A stretch of 64,000 nt of DNA from JAEUHQ01 sp964538915 (GTDB lineage Bacteria > Planctomycetota > UBA1135 > UBA2386), in assembly GCA_964538915.1 (NCBI GenBank), contig CAZIFB010000011.1, forward strand, positions 1 to 64,000. The letters run 5' to 3'. Shown here piece after piece: positions 26,293 through 36,100 of the stretch (positions within the stretch are counted from its first letter, which is position 1; each line of letters starts with the position of its first letter). The position numbers and the translations under genes were made by a program. A model generated the notes under the pieces. The model made no database searches. It was not told where the DNA came from and worked only from the letters and a program-made list of their open reading frames with translations.

Positions 26293-27648
26293 ATGCCCGC
26301 CCTCGTCCTCGCTCTCGCCTCCGTCCTCCCGTTCGTGGCTTCCGACCCCGGCGAGCCGCCCGTCGCGATCGTGAACGCGCGCCTCGTCGACGGCACGGGA
26401 GCGCCGGCGCGTACGGGCTGCACGGTGCTCGTGCGCGGCGACCGCATCGCGGCCGTCGGTCCCGACGTGCGGGTGCCCGCGGACGCGGTCGTCGTCGACG
26501 CCGTCGGCGGCACGCTCGTGCCGGGCATGTTCGACACCCACGGCCACTGCTTCACGGTCGACGGCAAGGACCAGTACGAGGCGTATCCGCTGTTGTTCCT
26601 CGCGGGCGGCGTGACGACGACGTTCTCGCCCGGCGAGATGGACCCTGTCGCCGCGTATGCGCTGCGCGAACGGCTCGCGAAGGGCGAACAAGAAGGCGCG
26701 CGGCTCATGACCGCGGGGCCGTACTTCGAGAAGGGCCAGGGCGAGATCGACTGGCTGAAGGGCTACGCGGACGAGAAGGAGGCGCTCGCGTGGCTCGCCG
26801 AGCACGGCCCGCGCATGGACGGCCTCAAGCTGCAGATGCAGATCACGGACGGCGAGTGCAAGGCGATCCTCGACGAGGCGCATCGCCGCGGCATCCGCGT
26901 CACCGGGCATCTCGGCACGATCACGGCGGCGCGCGCGATCGAACTCGGCATCGACCGCCTCGAGCACGGACTCTTCGCGATGAGCGAGTTCGCGCCGTGG
27001 CACGTGAAGGGCTTCGCGCAGTGGGTCGAGAAGTTCCGAACGATCGGCGCGCTCGACCTCGACAGCGAACCGGTGCAGCGCCTGATCGACGCGATCGTCG
27101 CGAAGCGTGTGGCGCTCTCGGCGACGACCGTGAGCTTCGCGGAGTGGGTTCCAGGCTTCGAACCCGTGACGCCGGACTGGGAGAAGTACCTGTCGCCGGC
27201 GATCCGCCGGCTCGAGAAGGCCCGGATGCAGCGCATCGCCGCGATGAGCAAGGAGCAGGGTGAGGCGTTCGCGTCGGGTGTGCAGAAGCAGCTGGAGTTC
27301 TGCAAGCGCGTGCACGACCGCGGCGGCATCGTCGTCACCGGCACCGATCCGGGCGGCAAGCTGCTGATCCCGGGCTTCGGCCTCCACCGCGAGCTGCAGC
27401 TGCTCGTCCGCGCGGGATTCACCCCGCTCGCCGCGATCCGCGCGGCGACACAGCACGCGGCGCGTTCGCTCGGCGTCGAGGCCGACTTCGGCACGATCGA
27501 GGCCGGCAAGGTCGCGGACCTCGTGCTCGTCGACGGCAAGCCCGACGAGGACATCGGCGCCATCGGCGCCACGAAGGTGGTCTGGAAGGCGGGCCGCCGC
27601 TTCGATCCGGCCGCACTGCGCGCTGCCGCCGAGGGCAAGATCCGCTGA
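26293..27648 (+). CDS. Secreted metal-dependent amidohydrolase
   Basis: The 451-aa product has a signal peptide (residues 1-17) and the amidohydrolase TIM barrel. The metal pair His83/His85 is in FDTHGHC; further ligands lie in VTGHLG and LEHGLF, and the terminal Asp352 is in VTGTDPGG. The C-terminal beta segment with GTIEAGKVADLVLVDG completes the domain. All ligands are present, so the enzyme should hydrolyse an amide, ester or cyclic urea type bond in the periplasm; a prolidase-like or imidazolonepropionase-like role is possible but unproven. It is not part of the amidohydrolase cluster near the right end. Confidence 0.85.
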   Translation: MPALVLALASVLPFVASDPGEPPVAIVNARLVDGTGAPARTGCTVLVRGDRIAAVGPDVRVPADAVVVDAVGGTLVPGMFDTHGHCFTVDGKDQYEAYPLLFLAGGVTTTFSPGEMDPVAAYALRERLAKGEQEGARLMTAGPYFEKGQGEIDWLKGYADEKEALAWLAEHGPRMDGLKLQMQITDGECKAILDEAHRRGIRVTGHLGTITAARAIELGIDRLEHGLFAMSEFAPWHVKGFAQWVEKFRTIGALDLDSEPVQRLIDAIVAKRVALSATTVSFAEWVPGFEPVTPDWEKYLSPAIRRLEKARMQRIAAMSKEQGEAFASGVQKQLEFCKRVHDRGGIVVTGTDPGGKLLIPGFGLHRELQLLVRAGFTPLAAIRAATQHAARSLGVEADFGTIEAGKVADLVLVDGKPDEDIGAIGATKVVWKAGRRFDPAALRAAAEGKIR

Positions 27649-27743
27649 CGTCGGGCCGGTCTCGCCGCGAGACGGTTTGCCCAGGAGCCGCATGCCTGCC
27701 GTGTCGATACTCCGGCGTTCTCCGTACGCCGAGAGGTCGTCCC

Positions 27744-29705
27744 ATGCGCCATCCGTTCGTCCCGTGGATCGTGGTCCTGCCCGCGTTCGTCGCTGCGTCC
27801 TGCGGCGGCGGCGGTGGAGGCGGTGGAGGCGGTGGGGGCGGCGGCGGCGACTGGCAGGCCCGATCGTCGGGCCTCGAAGGCGGCAGCGTGACGAGCCTCG
27901 CGACCGACGGCGGCGCCGTTCTCTATGCGGGCACCGCGAACCGCGGCGTCTACCGCAGCGCGGACCACGGCGTCACGTGGTCGGCCACCGGCTCGGGCCT
28001 GCCCGACGCGGTGATCGTGCCGCTCGGCGGCACCGCCGAGGTGTCGTCGCTCGCGGTCGATCCGGTGACGACGACGACGGTCTACGCGGGCCTGCTGCGC
28101 GGCGGCGTCGCGAAGACGACCGACTCGGGCGGTTCGTGGACGGTCGTGAACAACGGCCTCTTCGACACCGACGTGACGAAGGTGGTCGTCGATCCGGGCA
28201 CGCCGGCGACCGTGTGGGCGGCGACGATCGGCAACGGCGTGTTCCGTTCGACGAACGGCGCGTCGTCGTGGAGCAAGCGCGCGACCGGCCTCACGAACCA
28301 GAACGTGCACTCGCTCGGGGTCGCCGCGTCCAACACGACGATCCTCTACGCGGGCACGCCGGCGGGCATCTTCAAGACGGTCGACGCCGCGGCGAACTGG
28401 TCGGCGACCGGCGCCGGTCCGACCGACGTGGCGACGATCGTCGTCGACCCGTTCGATCCGCTGCTCGTCTACGCGGGCACGCCGGCGGGCGGCGTGTGGA
28501 AGACCACGAACGGTGGCACGTCGTGGGCGCCGGCGCGCACGGGCATCCCGAGCCTGCACGCGGTGCAGGAGATCGCGCTCGACCGGCTCAACGCGGGCAC
28601 GCTCTACGCGGCGCTCGACGGCGGCGGCGTCTACAAGACGACCGACGCAGGAGCGAACTGGTCGCTCGTCGACACGGGTCTCTTGTTCTCCGACGTCGAG
28701 GCGGTGCTCGTGCACCCGGCCGACGCGACGCGCCTCGTTGCGGGCACGTACGGTGCCGGCGTCTTCGTGTCCACGGACACCGCGGCGAGCTGGACGTCGC
28801 GCAGCAGCGGCCTCGCGGGCAGCGTGGTGAACGCGCTCGCGCACGCCCCGACCGCGCCGGGCACGTTGTGGGCCGGGACGAGTGCCGGTGTGTTCGTGTC
28901 GAGCGACGCCGGTTCGACGTGGGCTGCGCGCAACAGCGGCCTGTCGCGCTGGGCGGTTGCCGCGGTCGCGGTGAGCCCGGGCAATGCGAACACCCTGTTC
29001 GCCGGCACGCTGGGCGGCGGCGTGTTCCGTTCGCTCGACGCCGGCTCGTCGTGGACCGCGATCAACAGCGGTCTCACGGACCTCGTCGTCAATGCGCTCC
29101 GGATCGATCCGCAGAACGCGATGACGGTGTTCGCGGGCACGGAACTCGGCGGCGTGTTCCGTTCGCTCGACGGCGGCGACACGTGGGCCGCGTCGAACTC
29201 CGGCCTCGGCCACCTCACGGTGCGCGGCCTCGCGATGCACGCGACGCCGGGCCTCTTCGCCGCGACGCGCAACGGCATGTACCAGTCGACCGACGGCGGC
29301 GCTACGTGGAGCGGCGCGAACACCGGCCTCAACGACCCCGTGCTGAACGCCGTGGTGATCGACCCGGTGACGCCGTCGACGATCTACGCCTGCACGGTCA
29401 ACGACAGCGTCTACCGCTCGACGAACAGCGGCAACAACTGGCAGCGCCGCAACACCGGCATGAACGCGGACACCATCGCCGGCCTCGCCGTCGACCCGCT
29501 CGTGCCGACGCGCGTCTACGCGGTGAGCCCGGGCGACGCCGACGACGGCCGCAACGCGGGCGTCTACTACAGCGAGAACCGCGGCGACAACTGGGTGCTG
29601 CTGACGACCGGCCTGCGCCCGCAGGCCGCGACGTCGGTCGCGATCTCGCCGCAGAACTCCGTGCCGTTCATCGGTACGAGCGGCGGCGGCGTGTTCGTGC
29701 GGTGA
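27744..29705 (+). CDS. BNR/sortilin-type beta-propeller lipoprotein with poly-glycine spacer
   Basis: The 653-aa product has a signal sequence ending in AASC, so the mature protein is probably lipid-anchored at that Cys. Directly after the Cys come 15 glycine codons (27804-27848). The rest is about 13 repeats of roughly 45 residues with the BNR/Asp-box pattern, such as S-x-D-x-G-x-T-W, YAGT and GVFRS. Proteins of this type form large multi-bladed propellers and bind glycans or peptides. No sialidase catalytic residues are recognisable. A GAGAGG site precedes the start. It may end at a hairpin at 29726. Confidence 0.85.
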   Translation: MRHPFVPWIVVLPAFVAASCGGGGGGGGGGGGGGGDWQARSSGLEGGSVTSLATDGGAVLYAGTANRGVYRSADHGVTWSATGSGLPDAVIVPLGGTAEVSSLAVDPVTTTTVYAGLLRGGVAKTTDSGGSWTVVNNGLFDTDVTKVVVDPGTPATVWAATIGNGVFRSTNGASSWSKRATGLTNQNVHSLGVAASNTTILYAGTPAGIFKTVDAAANWSATGAGPTDVATIVVDPFDPLLVYAGTPAGGVWKTTNGGTSWAPARTGIPSLHAVQEIALDRLNAGTLYAALDGGGVYKTTDAGANWSLVDTGLLFSDVEAVLVHPADATRLVAGTYGAGVFVSTDTAASWTSRSSGLAGSVVNALAHAPTAPGTLWAGTSAGVFVSSDAGSTWAARNSGLSRWAVAAVAVSPGNANTLFAGTLGGGVFRSLDAGSSWTAINSGLTDLVVNALRIDPQNAMTVFAGTELGGVFRSLDGGDTWAASNSGLGHLTVRGLAMHATPGLFAATRNGMYQSTDGGATWSGANTGLNDPVLNAVVIDPVTPSTIYACTVNDSVYRSTNSGNNWQRRNTGMNADTIAGLAVDPLVPTRVYAVSPGDADDGRNAGVYYSENRGDNWVLLTTGLRPQAATSVAISPQNSVPFIGTSGGGVFVR

Positions 29706-29725
29706 GCGACCGACTCGGCGCGGAT

Positions 29726-29748
29726 GCGGGCTCGGCGCCGCGGCCCGC
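29726..29748 (+). terminator. Possible terminator after the BNR lipoprotein gene
   Basis: Arms gcgggc and gcccgc flank an 11-base GC-rich loop that can itself pair. It lies 20 bases past the stop, in the 145-base gap between convergent genes. No T-run follows. Confidence 0.35.
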
Positions 29749-29850
29749 AGGGATCGCAGCGCTCCTCCGTCGTCGGGGTTGAACGCATGGGGGTCGGCAC
29801 CTGGTGAGGTCCTCCCTCGGCGGATCCTCGATCGGGTTCGGGTTCTTCGA

Positions 29851-31455
29851 TCACTGCCCGAGCACGAGATCGATCGCGCTGGTCAGCAGGAGGCCGTTCC
29901 CGTCGAGGAACAGCCCCTGCGAGGCGAGCGGGAGACCGGCGAGCGCGGGATCCTGCGGCAGGAAGAACGCGTGCTCGGTCGGTGCGCCCGGCGACCAGAT
30001 GCCGAGCGATGCGATCACGAACGAGCCGTCGAGCAGGATCTCGATCGACGCGCCGCCGAGCCCGATGCCGGGCAGGACCACGCCGCACGGTGCGAGCGGC
30101 CCCGGGCCGAACGAGAACAGCCAGGCGTTCGGCGCGAACGGCCCGACACCCGCGGTGCCGAACGGATCGTCGACCTGAAGGCGCAGCCATTGCCCGAGCA
30201 CCGGCAGCGACAGAGGCAGGAGGCTCTGGCGCAGCGGTGGCACCGAGCACGGCAGGCGCAGCGTTGCCGAGCCGGCGATCGCCGGGCCGACGTGCGCGGC
30301 CAGCGCGATGACCGGCGGTCCGTTCGCCGTCGTCCACTGCGTGCCCACCGTCCAGATGTCACAAGGGCCCGTCGCCGATGCGCCGTGGCTCTGCCCGGCG
30401 GCGAGCGTGTCGGCGAAGCGTTCGACCAGCGTCCAGGCAGCGCCGTTCCAGTGTTCGATCGTCGTGCCGAACGCCCACACGTCGTTGCTCGCGAAGGTCA
30501 CGAACGCGCGTACGTAGCCCGCGGTCGGGTGACGCGTCCACGCGGTGCCGTCCCAGTGGATCGTGTATGGCGCGATCGGCGTACTCGGATTCAGGGTCTG
30601 CTCGGAGCCGCCGACCCAGACGTCGTCGTTCGTGCGCGCTCCGACCGCGAACATCTGGTAGTAGGTCAGCGGCAGCTTCGGCACCGTGAGCAGCGTCCAG
30701 CTGCCGCCCGTCCGGCGCGCGACGTAGGTCGAGTAGTTGCCCCCGTTGGTCGACGCGACGCCCCACGCGTCGCCGCCCGGCACCGTGTCGACGTCGTTCC
30801 AGCCCCACATGTTGTTCGAGTTCGGCAGCGGTGCGATGCCCACGACGGTGGCGTTGCTGCCGTCCCAGTGCACGGTCAGGGGGCCGGCGCCGGTGAACTG
30901 GTCGCCCGGCCACCAGCCGTGGAACCACACGTCGTTGGGGGCCAGTGCCTCGATGTCGTCGATGCGGGTGCCGCTCGCCGACGCCATGTAGGTGAATTGC
31001 GGCAGCGGCTCGGGGATCTGCGTCCAGCTCGAACCGTCCCAGTGCAGCAGCAGGATCTGGGGACCGACGTGGCCGTTGTTCGGGAAGCGGCGCTCGTAGA
31101 GGCCCGCCGCCCACATGTCGTTCGGACCCGTGCCGCCGACCGCGCGCAACTCGCACCACGTGCGCAGACCCGGGATCGTCGGGCTGGGCGAAGGCACCTC
31201 GGTGAAGCGCTGGCCGTCCCAGTGCACGATCCACGAGAACGAGTGTGTCTGGCCGAGGACGTCCTCGTGGCGCTGGCCGACGGCCCACACGTCCGATGTC
31301 GACAGCGCGAACACGTCGAACAGGCGGGTACTCGAGGCGGTGGCCGGGTGGGTCAACCCGACCAGATGGGGCGTGCCGCACGGCGTCTGGCCGGCGAGTT
31401 GGGAGAGCGGCAGCAGCAGAGCCACGAACGACGCGAGGCGGGTGATCGGGTGCAT
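29851..31455 (-). CDS. Secreted seven-bladed propeller protein with lineage-type C-terminal domain
   Basis: The 534-aa product has a signal peptide (ending LSQLAGQ). It then has seven D/N-x-W-x-x-G repeats: DVWAVG, DMWAAG, DVWFHG, DAWGVA, DVWVGG, DVWAFG and DIWTVG. Most are paired with HWDGxxWT strands, suggesting a seven-bladed propeller. The last about 140 residues are a beta domain with PQDPALAGLPLASQGLFLD, a clear instance of the shared C-terminal motif. No catalytic site is seen; a binding role on the cell surface is likely. The start at 31455 is chosen for the signal peptide. Confidence 0.8.
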   Translation of the reverse strand: MHPITRLASFVALLLPLSQLAGQTPCGTPHLVGLTHPATASSTRLFDVFALSTSDVWAVGQRHEDVLGQTHSFSWIVHWDGQRFTEVPSPSPTIPGLRTWCELRAVGGTGPNDMWAAGLYERRFPNNGHVGPQILLLHWDGSSWTQIPEPLPQFTYMASASGTRIDDIEALAPNDVWFHGWWPGDQFTGAGPLTVHWDGSNATVVGIAPLPNSNNMWGWNDVDTVPGGDAWGVASTNGGNYSTYVARRTGGSWTLLTVPKLPLTYYQMFAVGARTNDDVWVGGSEQTLNPSTPIAPYTIHWDGTAWTRHPTAGYVRAFVTFASNDVWAFGTTIEHWNGAAWTLVERFADTLAAGQSHGASATGPCDIWTVGTQWTTANGPPVIALAAHVGPAIAGSATLRLPCSVPPLRQSLLPLSLPVLGQWLRLQVDDPFGTAGVGPFAPNAWLFSFGPGPLAPCGVVLPGIGLGGASIEILLDGSFVIASLGIWSPGAPTEHAFFLPQDPALAGLPLASQGLFLDGNGLLLTSAIDLVLGQ

Positions 31456-31621
31456 GGACCGCGGCAGGCGATTCTCGTGCCGCGACGGCGACGTCTGGAT
31501 CGCGGACGCGCGGCGTCGGGCCGGAGCCGGCGGGCGTCGTGGATCCGGACACGCGCACCCGACCATCGGTGGGGCTCGGCACTCGCGTGGATCACGGAGC
31601 GCGGTGCGGGATCCCGCCCGA

Positions 31622-33064
31622 TCACCCGCCGGCGTGGTCGTGCGGGAGCGTGCCGCGCGCGGCGCGCAGGTAGCCGAACGGCGTCAGGTGCACGAAGTTC
31701 GACACGCGCGAGGTGTAGACGTCGGCGTAGCGTTCGATCTGGCGCGCGAGGCGGCTCTTGTCGTTGCCGGCGCGCATCGACGGCCCCCAGCGCTTGTTGC
31801 CGATCTGGCCGCTCGTGCGCGCGAGCGGGACGATGCGCTGGTCGAGCGACTCGAGCAGCGGCCGCAGCGCGCGCAGCCGTTCCTGGATCGCGGGCACGGC
31901 GCCTGGCACGTCGGGCGGCATCGGCGCGCCGTGTTCGTGGCGCTGCAACGCGAGGCGCAGCGTGGCCTGTTCGTGCTCGAGACCCTCCTTCTCGCGCATG
32001 CATTGTTCGAGTTGCGTCTGGTCCGCCGCGAACGCGTGCTCCTGTACGACCTCCTCCTCGAGTTCGCGCAGCACGAGCGCCGTGCGCCAGCGTCGGATCT
32101 GGCTCGACACGTGCACGTCGGCGTAGACGTGGTCGCCCACGTAGAGGATCTCGCTGCCGTCGGCGCCGAAGTGCTGCTGCACGAGTTCGGCGTTGCCGCC
32201 GCGGAAGACGGCGCCCGCGCGCAGCGCACCCTTCATCGGGCGCACGTTGCCCGCGTCGTCGACGACCTCGAAGAACGGCGCCGACGCCTCGAAGAAGCCC
32301 GGCTTCTTCGCCTGCACGACGACGAGGTCGAACAGGCTCTGCCACGGTGCGCCGCCAAGGAACGGCGCGAACGTGAACTCCATCATCGCGCGCGTGTAGT
32401 GCCACTCGGAGTTCGTCGCGAGGAACAGCTTCTTCCCGGCGTCGCGCAGGTCGAGCAGTGTCTGGGGCAGGTCCGGGTCGACGTCCACGAAGCGCTTCGG
32501 GTCGGCGATGATCTCGGCCTTGAGGCGCCCTTCGAGGTGCGCCTTGTTCATCGTCTCGACGACGACGGCGTAGAGCCCCTTGTAGTCGAGGTCGGCCTGC
32601 AGCACGCCCTGGTCGAGCAGGTCGACGAGCTGCGCGTAGATGCACGCTTCGGACAGCGAGAAGAGCGTGTTGAGGAACACCCAGCGTTCGTCGCTGAGGT
32701 CGACCCAGACCTGGCTGTAGACCTTGCGCTGCGCCTCGTGGTCGAGCGCGTGCGAGCCGTGCGTCGCCTGCGTGACGTAGCCGAAGCGGTTGCACTTCAC
32801 GATGTTCCCGAGCTTCGTGTCGAGCACGAGACCGCGCGCGAACGCGTCCGGATCGAAGCGCAGGTCCTGCACGGGAAACCCGCTGTCCGCGAGCGTCGCC
32901 TGCACGTGTGCGAACGCGCGGGCTTCCCACTGGCGCACGTCGTAGTGCACGAGCGTGTAGTCCATGTCGAACCCGATCGCGCGGACGGAGCGCATGTTGA
33001 GCGTGCGGTTGCAGAAGACGCGGCGCTCGGGGCGGGGGCGGTTCGGTGCGGACGGGTTCGCCAT
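31622..33064 (-). CDS. HAD-IG family 5'-nucleotidase (cytosolic cN-II-like)
   Basis: The 480-aa product belongs to the HAD phosphatase group related to the eukaryotic IMP/GMP-specific 5'-nucleotidase cN-II. The nucleophile motif is FDMDYTLVHY (Asp33, Asp35). Later motifs are KLFLATNSEWHY (motif II Thr/Ser) and ILYVGDHVYADV (acidic pair). A charged C-terminal helical region carries the final GPSMRAGNDKSRLA. It dephosphorylates purine nucleotides in the cytoplasm, with preference unknown here. The start at 33064 precedes the conserved NRTLNMRSVRAIGFDMD block, giving normal family length. It diverges from the FG-GAP protein gene. Confidence 0.85.
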   Translation of the reverse strand: MANPSAPNRPRPERRVFCNRTLNMRSVRAIGFDMDYTLVHYDVRQWEARAFAHVQATLADSGFPVQDLRFDPDAFARGLVLDTKLGNIVKCNRFGYVTQATHGSHALDHEAQRKVYSQVWVDLSDERWVFLNTLFSLSEACIYAQLVDLLDQGVLQADLDYKGLYAVVVETMNKAHLEGRLKAEIIADPKRFVDVDPDLPQTLLDLRDAGKKLFLATNSEWHYTRAMMEFTFAPFLGGAPWQSLFDLVVVQAKKPGFFEASAPFFEVVDDAGNVRPMKGALRAGAVFRGGNAELVQQHFGADGSEILYVGDHVYADVHVSSQIRRWRTALVLRELEEEVVQEHAFAADQTQLEQCMREKEGLEHEQATLRLALQRHEHGAPMPPDVPGAVPAIQERLRALRPLLESLDQRIVPLARTSGQIGNKRWGPSMRAGNDKSRLARQIERYADVYTSRVSNFVHLTPFGYLRAARGTLPHDHAGG

Positions 33065-33163
33065 CGCGCTCGTTCTACCACCACGCCCCGGCGCGGCGCC
33101 CGCTGCCATCGCGGGTAACACCCCGGCCCGCGGGTCGCGGTCCCCGGGTAGACTCGCGCGATC

Positions 33164-36100
33164 ATGTCGCCGAAGCGCTGGCTGCTCGGGATCGCGTTCG
33201 CATGCGGGTTCGCGTCGCTGCCCGGTTGCGGCGCCGGATTGATCGGCGGCATCGCGTCGAACTCGGGCGGTGGCGGCTCGGGCGAAGTGCGCGCGCCCGA
33301 ACTCAGTCTCGACCCGCTGTTGCCGCTGATCCCCGCGCCGAACACGACCCGCACGGTCGTCGTCGCGAACGCGCAGATCGCCGCGGCGGCGCAGCTGCGC
33401 GTGCGCATCGACGCAGCCGGCACCGGCTGGGACCAGCTTGCGCCGGTCGCGTCGGGGCAGGGCGGCTCGACGCTGATCGCGTTCACTCTCGACACGGCGC
33501 CGCTCGTCGCCGCGATCGGCGACCCGACTGCCGCCGACGTCGACGGTCGGCTCACGGTGTTCGTCGACGGCCGCGCGATCGCGGCACCCGCGCCGATCGT
33601 GCTGGTGCGACAGCCGCGCGCCCAGCTCGAATTCACCGCGCCGCCGGCGCAGCAGTTCTTGTCGCCGCTCGGCGAACGGGTGCGCATTCGCGTCACCGGC
33701 CTTCGCAGCACCGACGCCGCGAACCTGCAGGTGCTCGTGTCCACCGCGGATCCGACGCGCGCGGGCACCGGCGGCGGCCCGCGGCCGCGCGTCACGCGCC
33801 TCTGCACCGACGTGCGGTTCGAGCCAATGCCCGCGGGTGCGGTTCCCGTGGTGTCCGCGGTCGTGCCCGGCGCGTCGCTGCCGGGGCAGGCGACGTTGTT
33901 CGTGCGCGACGCGGTCGCGGGCGAGTCGACGACGATCGAGAACGCGTTCTATCGCCCCGACATCGCGGTCGCGCTGCCGAGCCAGGGGCCGTCGACCGGA
34001 GGCAGCCTCGTCACCCTGATCGGCACGGCGCTCGTGCCGCCCGACCTCGCGTCGACCGCCGACGTGGCGCCGCTCGCGTTCGATCGCCTCGAGATCGTCT
34101 TCCGGAAGGGGCAGCGAGAGACCCAGCTGCTCGCCGAGGACTTCCGCAAGGCGGAATCTGGCGCCGACCGGCTCGTGTTCACGATGCCCGCCTCGCCCGA
34201 CGGCCGTCCGGGTCAGGTCGACATCGTGCTGCGCGTGACGCTCGGCGCCGTGCCGGCGGAGTTCGTGGCGAGCCGCGTCTTCCTCTTCGCGAATCCGAAG
34301 CCGTTCTTCGGCCCGCGCGGTGCGGTGCTCGACAGGCCGCCGGTCGCACTGGTGCCGCTCTTTCTCGACGCCGAGCCGGGCACCGAGGCGACCGCGGCAC
34401 CGGACTTCGCCGTGCTGTCCGAGCAGGGCGGCATCGGGTTCCTGCAGCTCCTGCTCTCGCAGCAGAACGGCATGTTCCAGCCGTTCGCCGCACCGCGACG
34501 GATCGGCGACCACGAGGTCGCCGAAGAACGCTTCCCGCGCGACATCTGCAGCGGCGACTTCAACGGCGACCACGTACCCGACATGTTCCTCGCGAACGCC
34601 GGCACGGAGACTGCGGTCCACCACGTGGTGCTCGGCCGCGCGCGGCCCGCGACACCGCTCGGCGACACGTACCGCGTGCCGGGCATCTCGGGCTCGCGGT
34701 GTCGCGCGGGCGACTTCGACGGCGATGGACTCGACGACGTCGTGGTCCTGCCGAGCGACGCGGCGCCGACCGGGCAGGTGCCGGTCGTGCTGCTCGCGCG
34801 TTCGGTGCTCGGTGTCCCCGCCTTCCAGTCGATCGACCTCCCGGTTCGCCCGCTCGTGCACGATTCCGTCGAGATCGCGGACCTGGACGGCGACGGCCAT
34901 CTCGACGTGGCGCTGTTCCGCGGCACGACGCTGCAACTCGACGTCGCGTGGGGCGACGGCACCGGCCAGTTCTCCAGCGGAACCTCGCTCGACTTCACCA
35001 TTCCTGGGTACACGCCCGATCCGGGGTCCGCGGCGATCGGTCTGCACGCGTGCCGCAACGGACCGCAGCAGTCGCTCGGGTTCGTGCTCAGCGGACTCCA
35101 GGACGTGCCGGCGACGTTCCCGACGCTCGGCATCCTGCCGCAGGTGACGCCGCGTGTGTTCACGGCGCCGGTGCCCGGGACGACCAGCATCCTGCCGACG
35201 GAACCGTTCGGTCAGAGTCTCGTCGCTGATCTCGACGGTTCGCCGCCCGTCGAACTCGCGGTGTCGGTCGCCGGCAACCCGAGCCTCATCTCGCTCGCGC
35301 TCCTCTACTTCAGCCCCGACGGCTGGCGCCCGGTCGAGGGCGGCGTCGAGATCGGCGCGGAACTGCCACGGCAGATCTCCGCGCTGCACTTCGGCCGTGC
35401 GTTCGCGCCGACGCCGATCTCGCCCGAAGCGCGCGCCGTCTTCGTGGTGCACGAGAGCCTCATCGACGGCCAGATCGAGCGTCGCCTGTCGACGCGTCTC
35501 GTGTTCAAGGAAGGCATCATCCAGCGACTCCTGCCGCCCGACGCGGGAGCGATCGTGCTCGCGCCGATCGAGGGTCTCGTCGGCGGCAACTTCCACCCGG
35601 TGAGCGTGGCGGGCGCCGGTCTCGTGCGCGACCTGGCCCTGGCCCGCGCGAACACCATCGACCTGATCGAGAACGACGGCTACGGCGGCTTCCCGCGGCC
35701 GAGCCATCGCCTCAACTGGGCAGGCCTGCTGCCGCACTCGATGGCCCTGTTGCCGTCGCCCGCGGGCGTCATCGATCGGCTCGTGTTCGTCGGCGAGGAT
35801 TCGCGGGTCGGCGTGTGGCGCCACGACCCCGCGGGCAGCTCACCCCAGGTTCCGGAAGCGACGTCCGCGCCGCTTCGCACCGTCGTTCCGAATGCGGCGG
35901 TCTCGTCGTTGTCGGTTGCGGACACGACGCGTGTGCGAGTGGGCGACGTCGACGGGGACGGTGTGGACGACCTCGTCGTACTGCTGTGCTTCGCGAACGC
36001 GCCCGCCGGCGACGACACCGCGGCGCTCCTCCTGATGCGCGGCAAGGTGTCGCCCCTGGTCGGCGAGTTCCCGTTCCACCAGCCGACGCAGGCGACCCTC

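Noticed and set aside
29706..29850. Possible tRNA or small RNA in the gap
   Set aside because: Scanned for a cloverleaf; only a GC-rich hairpin at 29726-29748 is seen. No anticodon arm or TPsiC-like sequence.
33065..35824. Long upstream extension of the 5'-nucleotidase frame
   Set aside because: Opposite to the FG-GAP protein; Arg/Asp/Glu-rich and without family similarity. The nucleotidase starts at 33064 by homology.
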